Shown: one piece after another, positions 17,174 to 24,755 of the stretch
Layout: each line of letters opens with the position of its first letter
How positions within the stretch are numbered: the first letter of the stretch is position 1
Origin: Kibdelosporangium persicum
GTDB taxonomy: Bacteria > Actinomycetota > Actinomycetes > Mycobacteriales > Pseudonocardiaceae
Direction: 5' to 3'
Length of the DNA stretch: 64,000 nucleotides
Assembly (NCBI RefSeq): GCF_013280595.1
Contig: NZ_JAAATY010000013.1
Span: 62,001-126,000, forward strand
Translations under genes and position numbers: made by a program
Notes under the pieces: generated by a model
Told to the model about the DNA's origin: nothing
Database searches by the model: none
Seen by the model: only the letters and a program-made list of their open reading frames with translations

Positions 17174-18949
17174 CTAGCGCCCTGCGGCGTAGCCCTGCAT
17201 ACCGCGCGGGTTCGCGCCCGCGGACAACACGCCGGTTTCCGGATCACGGGCGACGGCGCACAATCTGCCTTCCGACCAGGGCTCGTCAACGGTCACCTGA
17301 TGTCCGCGACGGGTGAGCCCGGCGATCGCCTCGTCGCCGATCCGCGATTCCACCGTGACGCTGCCCGGCACGGTCTCACGCGGGTAGAAAGAGCTCGGGA
17401 AACTGTTGGTGTGCCAGTTCGGTGCGTCGATCGCGCCCTGCAGGTCGAGCCCGCCGCGGACGTTTTCCCGGAGTGCGACCGCGACGAAGAAATTGAGGCT
17501 CCACTGGTCCTGCTGATCGCCGCCCGGCGTGCCGAACGCCAGCACCGGTTCGCCGCCGCGCAGCGCCAGCGAGGGCGTCAGCGTCGTGCGCGGCCGTCGC
17601 CCGGGTACCAGCGAGTTCGGCAGTCCCGGCTCCAGCCACATCATCTGCAGCCTGGTGCCGAGCGGGAAACCGAGGCTCGGCACGACCGGGTTGGACTGCA
17701 GCCAGCCGCCGCTCGGCGTGGCCGCGACCATGTTGCCCCAGCGGTCGGCCACATCGACGTGGCAGGTGTCGCCGCGAGTCTGGCCGTTCTTGGCCACTGT
17801 CGGTTCGCCGACGCCCGCGACCGAAGGCACGTCGATCAGGCTGCCGTCGGTCACGGCCTTGGGCAGCCGCGGCGCGCGTCCGTCCGGGCTGCCCGGCCTC
17901 AGCTCGAACGACGCGGTCTCGCCGATGAGCGCACGGCGGGCGTCGTTGTAGTCCTTGGCCAGCAACGCGTCTGTGGTCACGTCGGCGCTGTCGCCGTACC
18001 ACGCCTCACGGTCGGCCATCGCGAGCTTCGTGCCCTCGATGAGCGTGTGCAGGTAGTCCGGCGTGCCGTATTCCAGGCCGTCGGGCAACAGTGCGAGTTG
18101 CTGGAGGAAGGCCGGGCCCTGGCTCCATAGCCCGGCTTTGGCCACCGTCCACCCGTTCCAGTCGTACGTGACCGGATCTTCGTAGGTCGCCTCGAACCCC
18201 GCGAGGTCGTCGGCGGTGAGGGTGCCGGCGTGCCGTTCGCCCGACGTGTCCAATGTGGGCTGTGCGGCCGCTTCGGCGAGCGCCTCGGCGATGAACCCCT
18301 CGCGCCAGACCTGGCGGGCCTTGTCGATCTGGGCCTCCCGGGTCGGGCCGGTGGCCTCCTTGACCACCCGCCGCCAGGTGTTCGCCATCGCCGGGTTGCG
18401 CAGCAGCGCGCCGGGTGCCGGGGCCTTGCCGTTCGTGAGGTACACCTCGGCCGAGCTGTGCCATTCGGTTTCGAACAGCTCGCGGACCGTTTCGACGGTC
18501 GCGCCGATCCGTTCGACGGCCGGGTGGCCGTTCTCGGCGTAACCGATGGCGTACTTGAGCACGTCGGCCAGCGGTTTGGTGCCGTGGTCACGAAGCAGCA
18601 GCAGCCAGGCGTCGAACGCGCCGGGAACGGCCGCGGCCAGCGGGCCGGTGCCGGGGACCAGGGGCAGTCCGAGCGACGTGTAGTGGTCGATCGTGGCGCC
18701 CGCCGGCGCGCCGCCTTGTCCACAGAGGACCTGCGGGCGGCCGCCCGCGGGGGCGATGATGATCGGGACCTCGCCGCCGGGTCCGTTGAGGTGCGGTTCG
18801 ACCACGTGGAGCACAAAGGCGGCGGCGACCGCCGCGTCGAACGCGTTGCCGTCGTCCTCCAGCACCGCCATGGCCGTGGCCGAGGCGAGCCAGTGGGTGG
18901 AGGACACCATGCCGAAGGTGCCCTGCAGGGTGGGCCGGGTCGTGAACAT
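17174..18949 (-). CDS. gamma-glutamyltransferase family protein
   Basis: A 591-residue N-terminal-nucleophile hydrolase, processed autocatalytically in active members. The likely nucleophile is Thr395 in RGDTCHVDVAD, at the expected junction between large and small subunits, with the downstream PGGDQQDQWSLNFF region of the small subunit. The N-terminus MFTTRPTLQGTFGMVSSTH has no signal peptide, so the enzyme is cytoplasmic or unusually exported. The ATG at 18949 follows AAAGGA. It would hydrolyse or transfer gamma-glutamyl groups of glutathione-like peptides; a related acylase (cephalosporin or capsule type) is possible. A LysR regulator is divergent, 91 nt away; a peptide ABC operon lies downstream behind a terminator. 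Confidence 0.85.
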   Translation of the reverse strand: MFTTRPTLQGTFGMVSSTHWLASATAMAVLEDDGNAFDAAVAAAFVLHVVEPHLNGPGGEVPIIIAPAGGRPQVLCGQGGAPAGATIDHYTSLGLPLVPGTGPLAAAVPGAFDAWLLLLRDHGTKPLADVLKYAIGYAENGHPAVERIGATVETVRELFETEWHSSAEVYLTNGKAPAPGALLRNPAMANTWRRVVKEATGPTREAQIDKARQVWREGFIAEALAEAAAQPTLDTSGERHAGTLTADDLAGFEATYEDPVTYDWNGWTVAKAGLWSQGPAFLQQLALLPDGLEYGTPDYLHTLIEGTKLAMADREAWYGDSADVTTDALLAKDYNDARRALIGETASFELRPGSPDGRAPRLPKAVTDGSLIDVPSVAGVGEPTVAKNGQTRGDTCHVDVADRWGNMVAATPSGGWLQSNPVVPSLGFPLGTRLQMMWLEPGLPNSLVPGRRPRTTLTPSLALRGGEPVLAFGTPGGDQQDQWSLNFFVAVALRENVRGGLDLQGAIDAPNWHTNSFPSSFYPRETVPGSVTVESRIGDEAIAGLTRRGHQVTVDEPWSEGRLCAVARDPETGVLSAGANPRGMQGYAAGR

Positions 18950-19004
18950 CGGGTCCTTTCGCCTTCTTGCCTGGCAGTACACACCCCGGCCCGGTCGTGT
19001 GTCC

Positions 19005-19032
19005 AAGACATCTAAGACACCAGTCCTATAGC
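19005..19032 (+). promoter_or_regulatory. predicted promoter of the LysR gene, leaderless transcript
   Basis: AAGACA (19005-19010) and TATAGC (19027-19032) are 16 nt apart, and the ATG at 19041 falls 8 nt after the -10 box, where transcription would begin. No Shine-Dalgarno precedes the ATG, which fits a leaderless mRNA. Confidence 0.5.
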
Positions 19033-19042
19033 GTCTTGCTAT
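19028..19042. promoter_or_regulatory. inverted repeat over the LysR start codon
   Basis: ATAGC-N5-GCTAT overlaps the -10 box and the first two bases of the start codon. LysR regulators often bind such T-rich dyads and repress their own gene. Candidate autoregulatory site. Confidence 0.4.
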
Positions 19043-19925
19043 GGAACGTCGTCAGCTTGAGTACTTCGTGGCCATCGTGGAGCAGGGCGGGTTCACCCAC
19101 GCCGCTCGTGCGCTGCGCGTCGCCCAGCCGTCGTTGTCCCGGGCGATCACCAAGCTCGAGCACGAACTCGGCGTCGAACTGTTCCACCGGGTGGGCCGCA
19201 ACGTCGTGCTGAGCAGCGCGGGGGAGATGCTCGCCGACCGGGCGCGGCTGGTCCTGCGTGACCTCGACGCCATGCGGGCGGCGGCACGGTCCATCGGTGA
19301 GGGCGCGGTCGGCCGGGTCGACGTCGCGGCGACGTCGTCCTCGGCGCTGGAACCCGTCACGAGCATCATCGCCGAGCTGCGCGAGCACCACCCGGGCGTG
19401 GTCGTCAGCACCTCGTCCGCCTTATCCGCGGCCGAAGTGATCGCCATGGTCGTGCAGGGCCGGTGCGAAGTCGGCGTCTGCGGCAACGCCGAACGCCCGA
19501 CCGGCCGCGGGCTCGTGGCGCACCACCTGCGGGACGAGGAGTTCCTGCTCGTGGTCCCGCCGGGGGCGATCGTCTCGTCCGGGCCCGCGGTGTCGCCGGA
19601 TCAGCTGCGCGGCATGCGGTTCGTGGTGACCAAGCCCGCGACGGCGGTCCGTGCGCTGTTCGACCGGCTCGCCGCGACCATCGGAGACATGGCCATCGCG
19701 GCCGAGGTGGGTGACCGCAGCGTGGTGCTGCCCATGGTGCTCAAGGGCATTGGCGCGGGACTGATGCCCGACGGCTGGGCCGACCTGGCACGGCGGGCTG
19801 GTGCCGAGGTCTACCGGTTCGACCCGGCGGAACGGCTCCCGCAGTGGCTGGTGCACCGGCGCGGCCAGCTGACCGCGGCGACCCAGGCCTTCGTCGACAC
19901 CACGCTGGCGTCCGGGCGGGACTGA
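19041..19925 (+). CDS. LysR-family transcriptional regulator
   Basis: A 294-residue regulator. The N-terminal helix-turn-helix is textbook: RRQLEYFVAIVEQGGFTHAA, then LRVAQPSLSRAITKLEHELG, within residues 1-60. The remaining 200 residues form the LysR substrate-binding fold. It is transcribed away from the gamma-glutamyltransferase gene and probably controls it, and perhaps the peptide transporter further on; the small-molecule signal is unknown. The ATG at 19041 has no ribosome site and appears leaderless. Confidence 0.9.
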   Translation: MERRQLEYFVAIVEQGGFTHAARALRVAQPSLSRAITKLEHELGVELFHRVGRNVVLSSAGEMLADRARLVLRDLDAMRAAARSIGEGAVGRVDVAATSSSALEPVTSIIAELREHHPGVVVSTSSALSAAEVIAMVVQGRCEVGVCGNAERPTGRGLVAHHLRDEEFLLVVPPGAIVSSGPAVSPDQLRGMRFVVTKPATAVRALFDRLAATIGDMAIAAEVGDRSVVLPMVLKGIGAGLMPDGWADLARRAGAEVYRFDPAERLPQWLVHRRGQLTAATQAFVDTTLASGRD

Positions 19926-19940
19926 CCGGCCGGTTCGGCG

Positions 19941-20894
19941 TCAGCCCTTCTGTGCGGCGTCGTACACCGCTTGGGCCTCGGCGCCGAAATAGGGGCCGAA
20001 CATCAGGAAGCTGATGATGCCGTACTTGAAACTGTTCACCGAGTTCACCGCGCCCTTCCCGGTGGCCTCGTCGAACCTGAGGAACCAGGGGCCGCCGCTC
20101 GACCCACCGGTCTGGTTGCAGCGCATGCCGTGGTCCCGGGTGAGCAGGAAGTCGGTGAAAGTCTGCCCGCTGCAGAAGATCAGTCTGGTGCCGTCGTAGG
20201 GCGCGGCCGCGGGATAACCGAAGGCGTGCATATGCTGGTTGCGCGGCTGGTTGAAGGCGATCTCCTGGGCCCCGACCACGTCGGTGAGGTTCTTGCCGTC
20301 CAGCTGGTTGAGCACCGCGGCGCCGACGTCGAAGTTCAGCTCTTCCTTGTCCACCCACTGCGGCGTGGTGTGCAGTTGCCTCGCGGCCCACTTGCCGTGC
20401 GGAGCGTTGCCGTTGTCGTAGGCCGGCACGAACAACCAGTCGGGGTGCCAGGTGCCTTTCATCCGGACACAGTGCCCGGCTGTGATCACCACGCTCTTGT
20501 TCGCGCTGGTGACCGCACTGCCGCTGCACGAGGCCTCTTTGCCCTCGAAGGTGAAGAAGACCCGGCCCGTCGTCTTGACGACCTCACCGCTGCCCGTCCA
20601 CGGTCCACCGTGGTTGGCCGGTGCCTGAGCGGTGCTCGGTGTCGGCCACGTCTGCGGTATCTGCTGTCCCGCAGGCAGGTTCGCCACGACTATCTCCATC
20701 GGCACGGCCTGGCGCATTCGCTCGGGCGTCCAGAAGGCCAGCACCGCGGCGACGGCTTCCGGGGTGTTCGCCGCTTGGTGGCTCACCGCGGACGGATCGT
20801 CGGGGTTTGCGTGGACCGGAACGACCGCCAGGGCCAGCAGGCCCAGACCGGTCGCGGCGGACGTCAGACGCCACCGCCAGTGTGATCGCCGCAT
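19941..20894 (-). CDS. secreted trypsin-like serine peptidase (V8-like)
   Basis: A 317-residue exported peptidase. A Sec signal (residues 1-29, ending VPVHA) is followed by a propeptide-like region and an S1 chymotrypsin-fold domain. The triad is visible: His141 in ITAGHCV, Asp189 in LNFDVGAAVL and Ser266 in TGGSSGGPW. It resembles V8-like glutamyl endopeptidases. The ATG at 20894 follows GAGAGGGGG; a frame extending to 20963 lacks signal features. The gene is convergent with the LysR gene, 15 nt apart. Likely role: extracellular protein breakdown, perhaps feeding the nearby peptide importer. Confidence 0.88.
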   Translation of the reverse strand: MRRSHWRWRLTSAATGLGLLALAVVPVHANPDDPSAVSHQAANTPEAVAAVLAFWTPERMRQAVPMEIVVANLPAGQQIPQTWPTPSTAQAPANHGGPWTGSGEVVKTTGRVFFTFEGKEASCSGSAVTSANKSVVITAGHCVRMKGTWHPDWLFVPAYDNGNAPHGKWAARQLHTTPQWVDKEELNFDVGAAVLNQLDGKNLTDVVGAQEIAFNQPRNQHMHAFGYPAAAPYDGTRLIFCSGQTFTDFLLTRDHGMRCNQTGGSSGGPWFLRFDEATGKGAVNSVNSFKYGIISFLMFGPYFGAEAQAVYDAAQKG

Positions 20895-20991
20895 GGCGAC
20901 CCCCTCTCCAACCGTGTTCACACGTACAGTCAGGACTTGACTACCCCGTGTAGTTCGATCCAAACTCGACGGTCGGCGGCGCCGGTGCGGT

Positions 20992-21263
20992 TCACGCTCG
21001 GCAAGACGCGATGGCGGTCACACCCACCGGCGGTAGACGACAAGCGATCGCGTTGTCGGTGAGCTCGGTGACAAGCGCAGCAAGGGCCGTGTCGTACACG
21101 AGCGCTTGCTGACCGCCCAACGACAGCGCCACTGCCTCGCCGGTCGTCGCGGCTGCCGGGCCATGATCTGTTTGTCCTTGCGCTGGGAAAGGGGCACTTC
21201 GATGTACTCCATGCCCAATGCCAGCAGCATGATCATCAACGGTGTCAGAAGTGCTACCCACAT
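20992..21263 (-). pseudogene. small membrane protein gene with apparent frameshift
   Basis: Reading from the ATG at 21263 (weak AGGA before it) gives a hydrophobic helix, WVALLTPLMIMLLALGMEYI, then a basic segment to about residue 40. After that the frame turns Arg/Trp/Ser-rich, as out-of-frame high-GC DNA does. In another frame of the same strand, sensible sequence continues (EAVALSLGGQQALVYDTALA) with strong GC bias in third positions, and ends at TGA 20992-20994. A single shift near 21150-21170 would join both parts into a protein of about 90 residues. It may be a decayed gene, a sequencing error or a chance frame; function unknown. Confidence 0.35.
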
Positions 21264-21411
21264 GTCCTGTGTGTACCCGGCAAGGGCTGCTGCAACCTTC
21301 TGAACTGCGGTTTTGTCGTTTCCGGGACCGGCGGGCGGCCGGCGGCGCGCGGGAACGCCGCGCCTGCGGAGCGGCTGTCCGCGGGCGCGGCGTCACGTCG
21401 TCAGCGTGGCG

Positions 21412-21699
21412 TCACCTGCCCTCGCCGGGAGGCGGTGGCTCTTCCTCGCCGGCGTCCTCCCGCAGGACCTCCAGATTCCAGACGCCCTTCTCGAAGTGCA
21501 GGCGGCACCGGTAATCGATCCAGGCCTCGCCCACGAGGCCGACGATGCCGTCCACCCGGCAGTCGGCCTGCGTCTCGTACGTGCGGACGAGCTCCCACTT
21601 CTCTTCGTCGGCCCGTTCGGCCGCCGAGGCGACAGCCGGGAACATCGCCATGGCTGCGGCCGCCAGTGTGAGGACGCCCGCGGACAACGTTGTGCGCAT
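21412..21699 (-). CDS. small secreted protein, unknown function
   Basis: A 95-residue protein with a clean Sec signal (MRTTLSAGVLTLAAAAMAMF, cleavage after ASA near residue 26). The mature part of about 70 residues has two cysteines (ADCRVD and DYRCRL), likely one disulfide, and an acidic, proline-rich tail EEEPPPPGEGR. The ATG at 21699 has AAAGG upstream. I do not recognise the family. It diverges from the P450 gene; the 233 bp between them show no further gene. Confidence 0.65.
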   Translation of the reverse strand: MRTTLSAGVLTLAAAAMAMFPAVASAAERADEEKWELVRTYETQADCRVDGIVGLVGEAWIDYRCRLHFEKGVWNLEVLREDAGEEEPPPPGEGR

Positions 21700-21932
21700 C
21701 GAAGGCCTTTCTGTCTGAACAGGACTCAGCTCAGGTGTACCCGGGCGGTACGGCGCTATCGGGGCCCCGCGTGACCCACACAGGTGATTCCGGGTCACTG
21801 TCCGTAGTGGACCGTCTTCGGTGGACAGCTGACGAAAAGTTCACCCTTTCCGGTGGTAGGCCGGTGGACCACATGTCGGCGGCTCGCGGCGGGGCAATCC
21901 ATTCATGCTGCTCGCCGACGGACGGAGTGCTC

Positions 21933-23144
21933 ATGACGACCTTCCCCACGTCCACATGGGAGTGTCCGGTCAGTCAGCCCGCCGGCCTGGAGTTCGACCC
22001 CGTTCTGCGGCGGACGGCCACCGTCGGCCCGGTCGCCCGGGTGCGCTTTCCCTACGGAAAGGGCGTGGCCTGGCTGGCGACCCGGTACGAGGACGTCCGC
22101 ACGGTGGTGACCGACCGGCGGTTCAGCCGGGCCGGCGTGCTGGACCGGGATTTCCCCCGGATGACGCCGCAGCCCGTGGGGCGCAACGAGGAGATGTCCG
22201 TCCTGGACCCGCCTGTCTCCAGCAGGCTGCACCGGTTCGTCGCCAAGGCGTTCCACGTTCGCCATGTGGATCGGGTGCGGCCGAAGACGCAGCTGCTCGC
22301 CGACAAACTCGCCGACCGGATGGCCCGGCACGGCCATCCCGCCGACCTGGTGGAGCACATGCCGTTCCAGTTGCCCCGGTACACCGCCTTCGCGATGTTC
22401 GACATTCCCCGCGAGGACCACTACCGGCTGCGCAGCCGGGTGGCGCACGTGATGTCGACGTCGACAGTCGACCGTGCGCTGGTCGCGGCCGCGAAAGCGG
22501 AGCTACGTGCGTACTTCGGCGAACTCGTCGCCCGGCGCCGCGACGATCCCGGCGAGGATGTGCTCAGCGTGCTGGCCGCGGCGCACGACGAGGGGGATTA
22601 CCTCACCGACCACGAACTGGCGCTGCTCAGCACGGTGCTGCTGACGTCGGGACACCACACCATCACCTATCAGATCTGGAACATCGCCTACACGCTGCTC
22701 ACCCATCCGGTGCAACTCACCTGGCTGCGCCAGAACCCGGAGAAACTGCCGCAGGCCATCGAGGAGCTGCTGCGGTTCGTGCCGTTCCGGCAGGGACTCG
22801 GCATTCCGCGGATCGCCACGGAGAACGTCGAACTGGGCGGGGCGAAGATCCGGGCTGGGGACTTCGTCCACGTGTCCTATGTGGCCGCCAACCGGGATCC
22901 GGCGGTGTTCGGCCGTGCCGACGAACTTGATCTGCACCGGGCGCCAAGCCCGCACATGGCTTTCGGATGGGGAACGCACCACTGCGTCGGCGCGAATCTG
23001 GCCCGTATGCAACTCCAGGTCGCCATCGGCACGCTGCTACAGCGTTTCCCCGCCCTGCATCTGGCCATTCCGGCCGCACGAGTGCAGTGGCACACCGGTG
23101 CCTCCCTGTGGCGCATCCCGGAGGCCTTGCCCGTGAAGTGGTAA
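21933..23144 (+). CDS. cytochrome P450 (bacterial class I type)
   Basis: A 403-residue soluble haem monooxygenase. Landmarks: K-helix ExxR at 278-281 (EELLR), the meander, and the haem loop MAFGWGTHHCVGANLARMQ with ligand Cys351. The I-helix motif is odd: SGHHT (239-243) where AG-x-[D/E]-T is usual, so the acidic proton-relay residue is replaced by His. Overall it resembles CYP105/107-type actinobacterial enzymes. I chose the ATG at 21933, after GGAG; the open frame upstream is not P450-like. No ferredoxin, reductase or biosynthetic core gene adjoins it, so its substrate and partners are unknown. Confidence 0.9.
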   Translation: MTTFPTSTWECPVSQPAGLEFDPVLRRTATVGPVARVRFPYGKGVAWLATRYEDVRTVVTDRRFSRAGVLDRDFPRMTPQPVGRNEEMSVLDPPVSSRLHRFVAKAFHVRHVDRVRPKTQLLADKLADRMARHGHPADLVEHMPFQLPRYTAFAMFDIPREDHYRLRSRVAHVMSTSTVDRALVAAAKAELRAYFGELVARRRDDPGEDVLSVLAAAHDEGDYLTDHELALLSTVLLTSGHHTITYQIWNIAYTLLTHPVQLTWLRQNPEKLPQAIEELLRFVPFRQGLGIPRIATENVELGGAKIRAGDFVHVSYVAANRDPAVFGRADELDLHRAPSPHMAFGWGTHHCVGANLARMQLQVAIGTLLQRFPALHLAIPAARVQWHTGASLWRIPEALPVKW

Positions 23145-23453
23145 GCGTCGGTGTCATCCGGCCGGCGGGCCAGGCAGCCCGCCGGCCGACCCCTGTTCCG
23201 GGAAGGGGAACGGCAACCGGCCTCCGGGACACACTCCAGTGAGGGGATTCCCGGTGCCGGTCCCGCCATTCCCCAAATGACGGCCGGATCGCCCATGTCC
23301 ACCGGGTCGAAGGAAAACGGCTCATTCCCGCCTGTTTTCCGGCTAGGGCCGAGATGAGCGGGAAACCGATGGCCACGCGACCGAATCGGCAAGGCGCACA
23401 GCCTGCGGCCGTTGACAGCGTGCGTCCCGCCGAAGAGGAAAGGAGCATTCACG
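23145..23453. other. 309-bp gap between P450 and CAP genes
   Basis: Apart from the P450 terminator hairpin at 23159-23188 I see no gene here. The last 25 bases hold the ribosome site (AAAGGAG) of the next gene. A promoter must lie in between, but no box stands out. Confidence 0.5.
23159..23188 (+). terminator. 12-bp GC hairpin after the P450 gene
   Basis: CGGCCGGCGGGC (23159-23170) and its exact complement (23177-23188) flank a 6-nt loop, 15 nt after the P450 stop. Strong stem, no U-tract, as is common in high-GC actinobacteria. Confidence 0.8.
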
Positions 23454-24017
23454 GTGAAAGGGAAACGATTCAGCGCCCAGCAGAACAGAGACGCGCCCGA
23501 ATTCGGTGAACGGCGGAAAAAGCAGGCGCCCGCGCGGCTGCCCCGCGTTCTCGCCACCGGTGCACTGATGGTGACCGCGTTGGCTGTGGCGCCGTCGGCA
23601 GACGCCCAGGCCCTCGCCGCCGCGCGAACTGTGTACGACGACGTGGTGAATCTGACCAACGCCGAGCGCCAGAAAGTGGGGTGCCCGCCGCTGACCCCGG
23701 TGGCTGAGCTCGGCCGCGCCGCCCAAGCCCACTCGGAGGACATGGCGGCTCACGACGTCATGAAGCACGAGGGGTCGGACGGCAGCACGATGAGGACGAG
23801 GGTCGAGCGCTCCGGCTACACGGGCTGGCGAGGGCTCGCCGAGAACGTCGCAGCCGGGTACCAGTCGGCGGAGGCTGTCGTCACCGCGTGGATGAGCAGT
23901 TCCAGCCACCGCGCGAACATCGTCAACTGTCAGCTCAAGGACGTCGGTGTCGGTTACGCGACGAATCCCAACAGCGCTTACGGTTCCTTCTGGACGCAGG
24001 ACCTCGGCATCCGATGA
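23454..24017 (+). CDS. secreted CAP/SCP-family protein
   Basis: A 187-residue exported protein of the CAP (SCP/PR-1, YkwD-like) superfamily. A long basic N-region precedes the hydrophobic segment LATGALMVTALAVAPSADAQ. The CAP domain has LTNAERQKVGCPPLTPVAEL, then HSEDMAAHDVMKHEGSDGS, ENVAAGYQSAEAVVTAWMSS and SSHRANIVN, giving the conserved His/Glu/His cavity. Start GTG 23454 has AAAGGAG 8 nt upstream. Bacterial CAP proteins are secreted or wall-associated with largely unknown roles. A strong hairpin separates it from the convergent gene. Confidence 0.88.
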   Translation: MKGKRFSAQQNRDAPEFGERRKKQAPARLPRVLATGALMVTALAVAPSADAQALAAARTVYDDVVNLTNAERQKVGCPPLTPVAELGRAAQAHSEDMAAHDVMKHEGSDGSTMRTRVERSGYTGWRGLAENVAAGYQSAEAVVTAWMSSSSHRANIVNCQLKDVGVGYATNPNSAYGSFWTQDLGIR

Positions 24018-24038
24018 GCCCGTCGTCCGCGCGGCTCG

Positions 24039-24077
24039 TGAGTGCGTAGCCCGCTGTGTGTCCGGGCTACGCACTCA
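24039..24077. terminator. bidirectional 15-bp hairpin
   Basis: TGAGTGCGTAGCCCG (24039-24053) and its exact complement (24063-24077) flank a 9-nt loop between two convergent genes. The outer sequence CTCGTGAGTG is the same 10-mer that begins the palindromic elements at 39.4 and 61.9 kb, but the rest of the stem differs. Confidence 0.85.
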
Positions 24078-24092
24078 GCGGCGGTGGGCAGG

Positions 24093-24611
24093 TCACTGCT
24101 CGGGCCGGGTCTCGCGGTACTTGACGTACTCGTTCACCCAGTGGCGGGCCCATTCCCGGGACTTGTCCGTGATGGCCGGATCCGCCAGCGCGGCCTCGAA
24201 CTCCTTGCAGAGCGCGGGCAACTCCGGAACGTACTCGGGGAAGACCTCCGTCAGCAGACCTCGTTTGACACACGCGACGAACTCGGTCAGGTCCGGTTTG
24301 GCGGTGCCCTGCCCGGCCTGGTAGCAGTCGTCCGCCAGTCGGACCAGATCGGGCTTGGCCTGTGTGGCGATGCGTTTCGTGTTCGGCAGCCAGTCGGGCA
24401 CCATCTTCTCGACGTTGTCCTTGACCCACGTCAGGTCCCGGCTGTCCGCACCGGCCTTGTAGGGCGCCAGGGCGGCCAGTTCCTCGCTGACCGCGGCCCG
24501 CGCCGGAGCAAGGTTCTCCACCTGCGGGTCGCAGGTCGCGTAGGCGTAGGTCGGGGCCACCGCGAGAACCGCGGCGACCCCGGCGACGGCCAGCACTGAT
24601 CTGGTTTTCAT
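24093..24611 (-). CDS. secreted protein of unknown function
   Basis: A 172-residue protein with a Sec signal (MKTRSVLAVAGVAAVLAVAP, cleavage after AYA near residue 25). The mature part is alpha-helical, charged, and has four cysteines (TCDPQ, DDCYQ, ACVKR, LCKEF) that could form two disulfides. The ATG at 24611 has GGAGGA directly upstream. I do not recognise the family. It is the last gene before the rhamnose locus and has its own promoter region of about 110 bp. Confidence 0.7.
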   Translation of the reverse strand: MKTRSVLAVAGVAAVLAVAPTYAYATCDPQVENLAPARAAVSEELAALAPYKAGADSRDLTWVKDNVEKMVPDWLPNTKRIATQAKPDLVRLADDCYQAGQGTAKPDLTEFVACVKRGLLTEVFPEYVPELPALCKEFEAALADPAITDKSREWARHWVNEYVKYRETRPEQ

Positions 24612-24755
24612 GGAGGTCCTCCAGGCGAATCCGGAAACCAAACGCCTCCCGTGTACCCCTGGCCGGATGTCCGGACGTCCCTTTTGGAGGAAATCACTCA
24701 GTAGTGTCAGCAGGGACGACCGTGAGTGACTGTCGTGATGGCGCGTGACGCGTCG

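Noticed and set aside
21933-24017. P450 plus secreted proteins as a natural-product gene cluster
   Set aside because: No synthase, carrier, precursor peptide or tailoring partner lies nearby, and a strong terminator isolates the P450 gene.
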